From: a virus
Length of the DNA: 38,548 nt
IMG/VR virus record: IMGVR_UViG_3300030328_004673
Coordinates: 1 to 38,548 of that record
Direction: 5' to 3' (one strand)
Position numbers and translations under genes: made by a program. The notes below the pieces were generated by a model, which did not search any database, had not been told where the DNA came from, and saw nothing but the letters and a program-made list of their open reading frames with translations. Positions 6,609 through 12,862 of this stretch are shown here, piece after piece (positions within the stretch are counted from its first letter, which is position 1; each line of letters starts with the position of its first letter).

Positions 6609-6656
6609 GGTGACGAGGGGCGGGGATTGGCAACAACCTAAATACCCCTCGCCACC
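6609..6656 (-). promoter_or_regulatory. 12-bp RNA hairpin just before the ssb ribosome binding site
   Basis: On the - strand RNA, GGTGGCGAGGGG (from 6656 down) pairs with CCCCTCGTCACC (down to 6609) over 12 bp with a single G-U pair and a 24-nt loop. On the + strand the same site is an A-C mismatch, so the fold suits the - strand transcript. No T-run follows, so it is not a normal terminator. It lies between the exonuclease stop and GGAGGA of ssb and could control SSB translation, protect or process the mRNA. Confidence 0.7.
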
Positions 6657-6660
6657 AGGG

Positions 6661-7374
6661 TTAAATTGCTATCAACAATCTCTCGTAGACACGCGCCAAC
6701 AAGCGCACATCCTCTTCGCAATACTCCACAATGAGGTCAAGGTTTCCGTCACGGTATTCATCAAACACCTTGCTTCCGTCCATGCCCTGCATCTTGCTGC
6801 CTACTCCTAAAAATCTTCCAATCGAATCCAACTTGGCTGACGAGCGCCGGCCTCCAGTCGAGCAGTGGGTACGCCACCACTCCAATGTGTCCCATAGGTT
6901 TGACTCCCATGGCTTTTCAAAGCGCAGTAACTGAACCAAGTTTGTTGACCCTGAACGAAGAGCAGCTGCCATAAGTACAGGCGCATCGTACCCCTTGACA
7001 TTGTGTGCTATGACCCTGACCCGTCGCCGGGTTTCACGCAGTAAGCCTTCAGCTATTCGGTCTAGGTCTGCAATAATGTCATGTTGATCGATACGAAGCG
7101 TGCGCACCATGCCTGCGTCGAACAGAACCTCTCCGTGCTTTGTAGTCTCAAGCGTTCCGATGGCGTAGCTACAACAAACAATCTCACAGTTCAAAGGATC
7201 GAACGCCCATGCTCGATACAGTTCCTCTGCCTTGTGCGATTCATACCGAGCTATCTTATCTGGGTCTCGATAGTTGCTTGGAGCCGTACCTTTACCGAGC
7301 TCCTCTATCTCTTCGAGTGTGGCCTCGCGCGGTACCACTTCGAGATCGAAAAAGAACAACACCTCACCACGCAT
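6661..7374 (-). CDS. DnaQ-fold 3'-5' exonuclease, 237 aa
   Basis: The three exonuclease motifs are present: Exo I FFDLEV (Asp10, Glu12), Exo II IAHNVKGYDAPVL (Asn125, Asp130) and Exo III YCEEDVRLLARVY (Tyr218, Asp222). This is the DEDDy type, which uses two metal ions to remove 3' nucleotides. It carries no polymerase domain. The ATG at 7374 is preceded by AAGGGGGTAGTG. In its setting with ERF and SSB, it may trim DNA ends for strand annealing or edit recombination intermediates. It overlaps the upstream small gene by 11 bases. Confidence 0.85.
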   Translation of the reverse strand: MRGEVLFFFDLEVVPREATLEEIEELGKGTAPSNYRDPDKIARYESHKAEELYRAWAFDPLNCEIVCCSYAIGTLETTKHGEVLFDAGMVRTLRIDQHDIIADLDRIAEGLLRETRRRVRVIAHNVKGYDAPVLMAAALRSGSTNLVQLLRFEKPWESNLWDTLEWWRTHCSTGGRRSSAKLDSIGRFLGVGSKMQGMDGSKVFDEYRDGNLDLIVEYCEEDVRLLARVYERLLIAI

Positions 7375-7630
7375 CACTACCCCCTTCTTGGTATGCCCAC
7401 AGCGCACGCTGCGCAGCAATTGCTATGCTCTTTGACAACGCCTCCAGCGCATCCCTTAAGTATTGCCCTCGGGGTGTACAGTGGAAAGTCACATGGACTT
7501 CATCGGAGTTCTTCTGCGGTACTGCCAACACGACGGCGACAGTCTCCTCTCCAATCTTGAAGGTAGTGGCATAGCACACACCAATAGCCCACTCGCTCAA
7601 GCAGACGTCATCATAGCTCTCATCAAACAC
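7364..7630 (-). CDS. Small hypothetical protein of the recombination module, 88 aa
   Basis: A GTG at 7630 is favoured because AGGGAG lies about 11 bases upstream and it overlaps the ERF stop closely (GTGTTTGA); the longer form from a TTG at 7663 is less likely. The product is a mixed strand/helix protein (ATTFKIGEETVAVVLAVPQ, then EALSKSIAIAAQRALWAYQ), without known motifs. Its position between the annealing protein and the exonuclease suggests an accessory role, but the function is unknown. Confidence 0.65.
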   Translation of the reverse strand: MFDESYDDVCLSEWAIGVCYATTFKIGEETVAVVLAVPQKNSDEVHVTFHCTPRGQYLRDALEALSKSIAIAAQRALWAYQEGGSDAW

Positions 7631-8204
7631 CGTGCTTGTCTCCCTGCGTGTCCTTGAGCTCAACCAATTTGTTAATCAAACCAGCTCGTCGCGCTCGGAC
7701 CATCTCCCATGGCTTTGGCCAAGAGCGATTGCGATTCATTGTTTTCATGTAGAAGTCCAAGCTGACACCGTGATCGTGCAGCGCAGTCCAGAACTCAAAC
7801 TGTTCTTCCTCTGACCATGTACACTCGGCGTCGTCACCAGTCGGTGTATGAAAGGTCATGTGGTAGAAGTACTTTTGCGCGCCAGTGCTGGCCTTGTACA
7901 CAGCCTTGTCGCCCTTGTCCCGACCTTCACCCGGAACCATAATGTCAACCTTCTCACCGCTCTTGTGCTGCAGCGTAAACGTGTACATTAAAACAACGTG
8001 GTTGTCGTCCTGCTTAACCACAGATGCACCAGTCGGATACGCTGACAAACCATGCTTTGCCATGGCTGGTTGGTACGCTGCCTTCAGGTCTGCGTCGCTC
8101 GCATAACTGTAGTTCTGGTGTGAATTAAAACCCGTCCGCTTAATGTACCGGACCTCTTCCATGACAGCGACCACTGCCTCGTGCAAGTTGCTATGCTCCC
8201 CCAT
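7623..8204 (-). CDS. ERF-family single-strand annealing protein, 193 aa
   Basis: The N-terminal 120 residues match the ERF superfamily from memory: a helix, then RTGFNSHQNYSYASDADLKAA, a strand (NHVVLMYTFTLQHKSGE), the glycine-rich GEGRDKGDKAVYKASTGAQ and YFYHMTFHTPTGDDAE. ERF proteins anneal complementary single strands in phage recombination and help circularise phage DNA. The C-terminal 65 residues differ from common ERF tails. The ATG at 8204 follows GGGGGTATC. It overlaps RusA upstream by 14 bases, and SSB and an exonuclease follow, which is a standard recombination cluster. Confidence 0.85.
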   Translation of the reverse strand: MGEHSNLHEAVVAVMEEVRYIKRTGFNSHQNYSYASDADLKAAYQPAMAKHGLSAYPTGASVVKQDDNHVVLMYTFTLQHKSGEKVDIMVPGEGRDKGDKAVYKASTGAQKYFYHMTFHTPTGDDAECTWSEEEQFEFWTALHDHGVSLDFYMKTMNRNRSWPKPWEMVRARRAGLINKLVELKDTQGDKHGV

Positions 8205-8640
8205 GATACCCCCATCTAATTGTCACCACTAAATGTGGCTTTTCCTCTTTATCTGCCATCCACTTTTCTACTTCACTACGCCACACACATGCGTCATCCG
8301 TCAGCACATCCGACCAGACCAACGCATCGAGGACCGCCTTCTTAATGTTGTCTGCATCTGGCTTGCGCACATCCAGCTCACGTTCGTTCTCATCCTTCTT
8401 GCGCATACGTGACTTTGGCCGCTTGCGTACAGCCAACACATGCACCTCAACAGGACCACGTAGCGGTAGAGGTACACCCCTAAACGCTTCGTTCGCTAAC
8501 TCCTTTATCATCACCTGATACACAGCCGTTGCGGGGTCCGCGTACATACGTGGGCGTCCCCCTCTACACGTGCACCGAGCTCGAGCTTTTCCCTTTGGGT
8601 CGCCATTAATGCGAAACCAGATTTCATTTTCCGCTGTCAT
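8191..8640 (-). CDS. rusA: RusA-family Holliday junction resolvase, 149 aa
   Basis: The ATG at 8640 follows TTGGAGGCCAATC; the frame is open further but lacks a better start. The protein begins with the RusA-type strand (WFRINGDPKGKARAR) and has the catalytic signature KPDADNIKKAVLDAL at about 93-107 (Asp95, Asp97) and LTDDACV (Asp115/Asp116). RusA cuts four-way junctions and resolves recombination or replication intermediates before packaging. It overlaps the methyltransferase-like gene upstream by 17 bases and ERF downstream by 14. Confidence 0.93.
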   Translation of the reverse strand: MTAENEIWFRINGDPKGKARARCTCRGGRPRMYADPATAVYQVMIKELANEAFRGVPLPLRGPVEVHVLAVRKRPKSRMRKKDENERELDVRKPDADNIKKAVLDALVWSDVLTDDACVWRSEVEKWMADKEEKPHLVVTIRWGYHGGA

Positions 8641-9163
8641 GATTGGCCTCCAACAGTGGTAATCCAACGACGCATGACTCGCGGTTAAATCGTTTCCAAG
8701 CCTGTGAAACCGCGCAAGTGCCTGGGAACAGGTCAACCAGTGTGTCTCCCGGCTCTGCACCCATGAACCGAAACAACCAGTCACAAAAGATTGCCGGCTT
8801 TGCACCGCTCAAGCCTCGCTTAAGCGTAATGTTTGCTGCTACCCAATCACGTACAGTTGGCACATCGCGGCTAAGCTTACGTGCAGGCTTAACGAAGACT
8901 GGCTCCCAAGCATAACCTGGATTGACTCCTGGCTTAAATGAGGCGAACGGCTTTACCCATACACACATTCGCGTACCAGTAGGCAGTAGCGGAATTATGT
9001 ACTTAACTGCATCTAGGTTAGCCCCACTAGAAAGTGCCCAACCATCGTACTGCTCAAGTTGTTTGATCAACTCCTCGTGGTCGACCTCTGCACATTTAGG
9101 ATCATGGCTGTAGTGAATCTTGGCTTGGCCAGGATAAGGAGGATCTGCATAAGCTAGTCGCAT
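8624..9163 (-). CDS. N6-adenine DNA methyltransferase-like protein, 179 aa
   Basis: It has the N-terminal catalytic motif DPPY (residues 7-10) and a C-terminal AdoMet-site-like motif DLFPGTCAVSQAW (144-156), where the usual FxGxG Gly is replaced (PGTCA). The order, catalytic motif first, is that of permuted amino-methyltransferases. It is short and lacks an obvious target-recognition domain. The start at 9163 follows GGGAGGTGCT and overlaps the C5 methyltransferase stop by 10 bases. Together the two would give orphan adenine and cytosine methylation, probably anti-restriction. No restriction enzyme is adjacent. Confidence 0.8.
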   Translation of the reverse strand: MRLAYADPPYPGQAKIHYSHDPKCAEVDHEELIKQLEQYDGWALSSGANLDAVKYIIPLLPTGTRMCVWVKPFASFKPGVNPGYAWEPVFVKPARKLSRDVPTVRDWVAANITLKRGLSGAKPAIFCDWLFRFMGAEPGDTLVDLFPGTCAVSQAWKRFNRESCVVGLPLLEANHDSGK

Positions 9164-9906
9164 AGCACCTCCCGAACACGCTCACCAACGGCGTAGCTAC
9201 ATTGAGGTACAACGGCGTTGCCTAGTCCCCTGTGTCTGTCCATCCTGTGGCGAACCCCATCAGCCACTCGACCCACGTTGGGTTCAGTGCTCCACCACTG
9301 GGCTCCTGATGTTGATCGGGCCACTCGTTTGCTCTTGCCATTCCGTGGAGCGTCAGCCTCACTCGACCAACCCGCCCCTCCTTTCCGCCTTGATTTGAGT
9401 AGAAGCGAGTGGCCGCTGGAGTCGGGAAGATAGGCGATACAGAACCAGCGCTTTCGCAAGTGTGGGGCACCCACGTCGTTTGCGGATAGTATTTGCCATT
9501 CACAATCGTACCCTGCGTCGACCAGTCCACCTGTGATGACGTCAAGGTGTCGAACGACATTTGGCGTGTTCTCCAAGACTGCGACTCGCGGTCGTAACTC
9601 GCTAAGTACTCGCTGAAATTCAAACCATAAACCGGAACGTTCATCACCTAACCCCTTACGTTTACCGGCTACGCTCAACCCCTGACAAGGGAAGCCGCCA
9701 ACAATCACATCAACACGTGGCAGGGTGTCTCGACCTGCCTCCCTCACATCCGTCACGCTTCGATCAGCATCAGGCCAATGCCTCTTCAACACCTTGCGAC
9801 AGTACGGGTTGCTCTCCACCTGCCACACAACACGAGCATTTAGCGCAGTCTCAATGCCGAGCTCAAGGCCACCAATGCCACTGAATAAAGAACCTATTGT
9901 CATCAT
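9154..9906 (-). CDS. C5-cytosine DNA methyltransferase, 250 aa
   Basis: The motifs of the Dcm family are in order: I SLFSGIGGLELG (6-17), IV GGFPCQGLS with catalytic Cys74, VI VLENTPNV (Glu112; ENV is ENT here), VIII GAPHLRKRWF (147-155), IX/X VGRVADGV and GLGNAVVPQ (228-236). The enzyme would methylate cytosine in a specific DNA site. The variable region between VIII and IX is short (about 55 aa), giving a small target-recognition domain. ATG at 9906 overlaps the loader stop (TGATG). Unusually, nearly all of its second half is also open in a second frame that encodes a family-like protein (9222-9644). Confidence 0.95.
   Translation of the reverse strand: MMTIGSLFSGIGGLELGIETALNARVVWQVESNPYCRKVLKRHWPDADRSVTDVREAGRDTLPRVDVIVGGFPCQGLSVAGKRKGLGDERSGLWFEFQRVLSELRPRVAVLENTPNVVRHLDVITGGLVDAGYDCEWQILSANDVGAPHLRKRWFCIAYLPDSSGHSLLLKSRRKGGAGWSSEADAPRNGKSKRVARSTSGAQWWSTEPNVGRVADGVRHRMDRHRGLGNAVVPQCSYAVGERVREVLCD
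9222..9644 (-). CDS. Embedded alternative-frame protein inside the C5 methyltransferase gene, 140 aa
   Basis: In the frame shifted relative to the methyltransferase, an ATG at 9644 with AAGGGG 8 bases upstream opens a 140-residue reading frame. Its sequence resembles, from memory, a phage protein family usually labelled methyltransferase-associated or hypothetical: LASYDRESQSWRTRQ, a TIVNGKYYPQTTWVP segment, PIFPTPAATRF, and near the end GGALNPTWVEWLMGF followed by GWTD. In typical members these read YDP..SSWKT..., WPRSG..RNG, LPTPTA and GG.LNPEWVEWLMGWPIGWTDL. The same DNA gives WWSTEPNVGRVADGV in the methyltransferase frame. So both frames look conserved. Whether it is translated is unknown. 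It could be a target-recognition or anti-restriction partner of the enzyme. Confidence 0.6.
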   Translation of the reverse strand: MNVPVYGLNFSEYLASYDRESQSWRTRQMSFDTLTSSQVDWSTQGTIVNGKYYPQTTWVPHTCESAGSVSPIFPTPAATRFYSNQGGKEGRVGRVRLTLHGMARANEWPDQHQEPSGGALNPTWVEWLMGFATGWTDTGD

Positions 9907-10502
9907 CAGTCGACCATCTTTAGCATTGGTCGAACACCAATCAGAGCAGCTGCTGTTTTGTGCTCAAGCTGTCGGTGTATTGTTTCGACAGCACCTTCGT
10001 ATGCTCCTCGAAATGCAACTCGCTGCGAGGCGATGTGACTTAGATCCATTTTCTTAAAGACCTGCCATCCACCACAAGCTTGGATCCCTCGCCAGGTGGC
10101 CTCATCCACCTCCCACTTGTACTCCGGTGCGGGGAAGTCAACCCATTCCTCGTCGTTGATGTATCGCCGAACGGGCTCACGGCTGCAGCCAGGATGTGCT
10201 GGTGTTCCCAGTCGCTTTGATGCGGCGTCCATGCACGCCGCCCACGCTTGCTCGTACCGAGTCGACACAGGTTGCTGGATACAGCTTCGCAACTGACCCG
10301 GCGTTGGCCAGTAATAACTATCCTTTTTACGGAGATAGACCGTAACTGCCTGCAGCACCTGCTCATCGGTTAAATCCGACAAAAGCATCTGGTACATCTC
10401 CATACTCTCCAGCATGTCAGCGTCCTTTCGCGAAGGTGGACGCACTCCGCAAGCACGTAAACTTGCAAAAGCTTTCGCAATTGTTTCGAGATCAACTGCC
10501 AT
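9906..10502 (-). CDS. Putative replicative helicase loader, 198 aa
   Basis: The ATG at 10502 follows CTAGGAGTAAGAAAA and overlaps the initiator stop by 11 bases. The N-terminal half (AKAFASLRACGVRPPSRKDA, MYQMLLSDLTDEQVLQAV, WPTPGQLRSCI) is like the helical domain of phage loader proteins (G39P/lambda-P-like, where a small helical domain binds the host or phage helicase). It has no Walker motif. The gene lies directly after the origin-binding initiator, the same O-P order as in lambda. I infer that it delivers host DnaB-type helicase to the origin. Confidence 0.6.
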   Translation of the reverse strand: MAVDLETIAKAFASLRACGVRPPSRKDADMLESMEMYQMLLSDLTDEQVLQAVTVYLRKKDSYYWPTPGQLRSCIQQPVSTRYEQAWAACMDAASKRLGTPAHPGCSREPVRRYINDEEWVDFPAPEYKWEVDEATWRGIQACGGWQVFKKMDLSHIASQRVAFRGAYEGAVETIHRQLEHKTAAALIGVRPMLKMVD

Positions 10503-11271
10503 TTTTCTTACTCCTAGCAAGAGCCAAAAGGCTTGCGCCCTGACCCATTTGTGGTTGGTTGGTTGGTTCGTTCATCGGAGCTACGGACTTCGTCGTCGCA
10601 AACTCCCAGTACTCCTCAAATTTGTTTATGATGGTTTGGAATTTTCTGACTATGAAAGCCCCATCTGGCCAAGGCTCCAAACCTCTAAGCTGTCGAGCTC
10701 TAAAGTCCTGCGACGTACTCCACCACTGCAAAACCAGCTTCACATCATTGAAACCGTGCAGACTAATGAGTTCGTTGAGCTTGTTTTTCTGCTTTTTGGA
10801 CCAGCGCATGACCACACCGTTGGCTGCCAGCGCCGAACGAGTAGCCTCCTGAAGTCCGTCAACATCAAGAATTGCTAATTGGGTATTATTACTATCACCC
10901 CCTAAAGGGGGTGTAGTATTAGTATATAAGGTGCGTTCATCCGTCAGCACCACCAACTCGCCGTGAGTTTCACCATTTTGTCCCGGTGGTTTCACGGTGG
11001 TTTCACGGTCGTGTCCCCTTTCTGCTCGTTCTTTAGTTTCTAACTGACTCGAAGTTTCACGGTCGTGTCCCGGTGGTTTCACGGTGGTTTCACCGGTTTG
11101 TCCCACAAGCCGATGGACAAAACGCCAGCCACGATTCCATTTCTTACCGTAGTGCCTTTTGCTTTTACCTGGATGAGTCTTCAGGTACTTCTCGCATAGC
11201 CACTCAGGCCACTCGTCTTTGGACAGATCGAGTGCCGACAGCTCGGCAAATTCTTGAAGCGTAAAATTCAT
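10492..11271 (-). CDS. Replication initiator (lambda-O-like), 259 aa
   Basis: The ATG at 11271 (MNFTLQEF) is the first good start. Residues about 20-60 (WPEWLCEKYLKTHPGKSKRHYGKKWNRGWRF) are basic, and residues about 63-100 are made of repeated GETTVKPPGHDRET units coded by the DNA iterons. The C-terminal part (about 150-230) is helical with WSKKQKNKLNELISLHGFNDVKLVLQWW and FIVRKFQTIINKFEEYWEF, as in phage replication proteins. As in lambda O, origin repeats sit inside the gene and the loader gene follows. A tail segment NEPTNQPQ comes from an AACC array (10553-10568). It should bind the iterons and recruit the host replisome via the 9906 product. Confidence 0.75.
   Translation of the reverse strand: MNFTLQEFAELSALDLSKDEWPEWLCEKYLKTHPGKSKRHYGKKWNRGWRFVHRLVGQTGETTVKPPGHDRETSSQLETKERAERGHDRETTVKPPGQNGETHGELVVLTDERTLYTNTTPPLGGDSNNTQLAILDVDGLQEATRSALAANGVVMRWSKKQKNKLNELISLHGFNDVKLVLQWWSTSQDFRARQLRGLEPWPDGAFIVRKFQTIINKFEEYWEFATTKSVAPMNEPTNQPQMGQGASLLALARSKKNGS
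10553..10568 (-). repeat. AACC array 4 (4 copies, on the - strand)
   Basis: The + strand reads GGTT four times, so the - strand transcript carries AACC four times, coding for PTNQP near the C-terminus of the initiator. It lies about 50 bases before the start of the helicase-loader gene (10502), similar to the intergenic arrays of the + operon. A shorter array (3 copies, 11464-11475) lies in the end of int. Confidence 0.9.
10866..10932. other. AT-rich segment with hairpin beside the iterons (origin unwinding element candidate)
   Basis: An AT-rich stretch (GGGTATTATTACTAT ... TAGTATTAGTATATAAG) surrounds a 7-bp hairpin CACCCCC/GGGGGTG at 10896-10902 and 10907-10913 with loop TAAA, extended by ACTA/TAGT after a one-base bulge. 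In lambda the origin consists of iterons in O followed by an AT-rich region and inverted repeat. The same parts are present here inside the initiator gene. Confidence 0.6.
10967..11104. repeat. Origin iterons: six GTTTCAC repeats in two copies of a 51-bp block
   Basis: GTTTCAC occurs at 10967, 10989, 11000, 11054, 11076 and 11087. Within each block the spacings are 22 and 11 bp, so the sites fall on the same face of the helix. The two blocks (10967-11017, 11054-11104) share near-identical sequence (CGGTGGTTTCACGGTGG, ending GTCCC) with a period of 87 bp. They lie within the reading frame of the replication initiator, so they encode the repeated VKPPGHDRET unit. Confidence 0.85.
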
Positions 11272-11310
11272 TGTGAACGCGCAGCCGACGCGCAAGTGGA
11301 TTCGTACTGG

Positions 11311-11340
11311 TACGTTGTCGAACGTTGTCGTACGTTTGCG
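11311..11340. repeat. Three tandem 10-bp repeats between int and the initiator
   Basis: Units TACGTTGTCG (11311-11320), AACGTTGTCG (11321-11330) and TACGTTTGCG (11331-11340) lie in the 89-bp gap between the int stop and the initiator ATG. A helical-turn period in a non-coding place suggests cooperative protein binding. They lie 59 bp from the putative attP core, so they could be arm-type integrase or excisionase sites; replication-protein sites are another option. Confidence 0.85.
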
Positions 11341-11344
11341 TGTC

Positions 11345-11418
11345 TTCAGAACCTGGAGTTCTAATCAGCCGATTGTTTGCGTTTGCCCAACAGGTTCTGA
11401 ATCCTGTCGGGGGCGCCA
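11345..11418. other. Putative attP: tRNA 3'-end-like core in the 3' end of int
   Basis: On the + strand, 11390-11418 reads as a tRNA T-arm and 3' end: T stem ACAGG/CCTGT, loop TTC-T-GAAT (one extra T), acceptor CGGGGGC, then G and CCA. From memory this is very like the 3' end of bacterial tRNA-Arg genes, a common phage attB site. No 5' half of a tRNA precedes it, so it is not a tRNA gene. An exact 11-bp inverted repeat, TTCAGAACCTG at 11345-11355 and CAGGTTCTGAA at 11391-11401, flanks the int stop codon. Integration at this core would separate int from its last 12 to 19 codons. Confidence 0.55.
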
Positions 11419-12572
11419 CCAATCGCTGATAGCCGCCCTCCTTTGTGACTTAATGGTAATTGTGGTTGGTTGGTTACGCGCAGAGAGCGCGCAGGTGTAA
11501 TGTCTGGAATCAATGCTACAGTTTCAACGAGATTTAATCCAGTTGGATCAAGATAATGTTCGCGAGCGTTGACGGAAAGCCTGTGGCCAACAAGATAATT
11601 CACTGACTCGACATCGGCATTTAATTTTTTTAATCCTGTGATAAAGGTCTTGCGGAAAGCCTTTGAGGGTTGGCCTCGATAGCGCATTTCTATATCGCGC
11701 CGCGTCTCCTCATCATATTCAGCAGCTGCCACCCTATCCCAGACCGCTTTCCAGCGGTGACTTGCCACGCCATTCAGGCCAGCGACTTTACCCTCTCGCA
11801 CACCCCATCCCGCCATGTGCTGGGCTAGGTGTTTCGAGATTGGAATGGTTTTGGCTTCCCTGCCCTGCCTCGTCTTGCTGCCTGGAAGATCTTCTGGCAT
11901 TTCCAGCACGCAGGCATTGAGTCTGAACATGTCCCACGTGAGCGCACAGATCGTAGAGGCCCGCAGGCCCAGGAAACGAGACAGAACGGCTGCACGATAC
12001 ATTTTCTCGCCATTACACTCATGGATAAACTGATCCAACAGCGTCCAAGTGGGTGCATGCGAGGCAGCGATGCCCGCACGTGGCAACTTAATGTGACGTG
12101 GGTGCGGAATCGGGTCACCGATCCAGTTGAACAGATCTTTCCAGCACGTGTGGATGTGACCCATATACCGATAGCGAGTATCGACTCCGAGCTCACCCTT
12201 GATCGTGTTGTAAAATCGTTTGACGTTCATGAGCGTCAACGCACTCGCATCGACGGCTGTTCTCTTACCACGACAGAGCTCTGCAAAGGCATAGAGGACA
12301 CGACGCTTCTCTCGCCACGTCTTAGCCCTCACGTCACCATCAATCGACTCTAGGTACATCTCTATGAGCTCATGTAGCGTCTGGTTTACCGTATCCCTCT
12401 TACGCCAGAAACCTTTTTCATTGAGGCTGCGTTGAATCTCACCTGCCAAAATGATTGCATCCTCATACTCGGCCACAGTTACACTTGGATTTACTCGCTT
12501 ACCAGTGACGTACTCATTCCACCGAATAGCAAAGCTGCCGTTTTTCAACTTGTCTATTCTGGCTTTCGGCAC
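11361..12572 (-). CDS. int: Tyrosine recombinase integrase, 403 aa
   Basis: The GTG at 12572 has GCGAGGTG upstream. The order is N-terminal arm-binding-like domain (1-55), SAM-like core domain (60-165: LHELIEMYLESI, WREKRRVLYAFAEL) and catalytic domain (175-345). The catalytic residues seen are Arg204 (LGLRAST), Arg307 in KAFR (the usual HxxR His is Lys304), His330 (LVGHR) and nucleophile Tyr340 (HYLD). It would insert and excise phage DNA at att sites. The excisionase-like gene upstream overlaps it by 19 bases. The last 15 or so codons overlap a tRNA-like putative attP. A VTNQPQ stretch comes from an AACC array. Confidence 0.95.
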   Translation of the reverse strand: MPKARIDKLKNGSFAIRWNEYVTGKRVNPSVTVAEYEDAIILAGEIQRSLNEKGFWRKRDTVNQTLHELIEMYLESIDGDVRAKTWREKRRVLYAFAELCRGKRTAVDASALTLMNVKRFYNTIKGELGVDTRYRYMGHIHTCWKDLFNWIGDPIPHPRHIKLPRAGIAASHAPTWTLLDQFIHECNGEKMYRAAVLSRFLGLRASTICALTWDMFRLNACVLEMPEDLPGSKTRQGREAKTIPISKHLAQHMAGWGVREGKVAGLNGVASHRWKAVWDRVAAAEYDEETRRDIEMRYRGQPSKAFRKTFITGLKKLNADVESVNYLVGHRLSVNAREHYLDPTGLNLVETVALIPDITPARSLRVTNQPQLPLSHKGGRLSAIGGAPDRIQNLLGKRKQSAD

Positions 12573-12745
12573 GTCGTCACCTCGCGAAACCAGGTGTCAA
12601 CAACCCCTTGCTCCCATCGGTAAGGCGTATTGTTCCCACCAATTTGAACATAAGGCACCTCTTTTGTTTTAACCTCCATAAGCTTGTTAAGCGTATGGCG
12701 AGAAACATTGAGGTGGCGTAAGACTTGGGCCGTCGTCATCCACAT
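12554..12745 (-). CDS. Excisionase-like winged helix-turn-helix protein, 63 aa
   Basis: The product starts MWMTTAQVLRHLNVSRHTLNKLM, an HTH of the MerR/excisionase type, followed by a short wing region (VPYVQIGGNNTPYRWEQGVVDTWF) ending in a Trp-containing helix. Such proteins bend att DNA and direct the integrase towards excision. It overlaps the integrase start and lies just downstream of four repressor operators, so repression in the lysogen would silence both. A role as an early regulator is also possible. A GGGG element is 12 bases from the ATG, so translation may be weak. Confidence 0.75.
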   Translation of the reverse strand: MWMTTAQVLRHLNVSRHTLNKLMEVKTKEVPYVQIGGNNTPYRWEQGVVDTWFREVTTCRKPE

Positions 12746-12763
12746 GCCGACAGTCTACCCCAC

Positions 12764-12862
12764 GCTACTAAACGTAGCAATGTTTTTTTATTTTACGCTA
12801 CAAAACATAGCAGGCTACAGCACATAGCCTCACATTGTTAAAAGCATGCTACTGTCTGTAGC
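12764..12862. promoter_or_regulatory. Four repressor operators before the early - strand operon
   Basis: Four 15-bp palindromes of the form GCTAC-N5-RTAGC occur at 12764-12778, 12797-12811, 12814-12828 and 12848-12862. Centre spacings are 33, 17 and 34 bp. The last overlaps the repressor stop codon. A fifth copy lies at the repressor start (13314-13328). The intervening DNA is AT-rich (TTTTTTTATTTTAC) and should hold the promoter for xis, int and replication genes, but no box pair is clear enough to call. These are very probably the binding sites of the XRE repressor. Confidence 0.85.

Noticed and set aside
6292-7560. + strand ORFs over ssb and exonuclease (6292-6810, 7081-7560)
   Set aside because: They are shadows of recognised - strand genes.
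11390-11418. A second tRNA gene
   Set aside because: Only the T-arm and 3' end are present, with an 8-nt T loop, and no acceptor 5' strand, D-arm or anticodon arm upstream. It is better explained as an att core.
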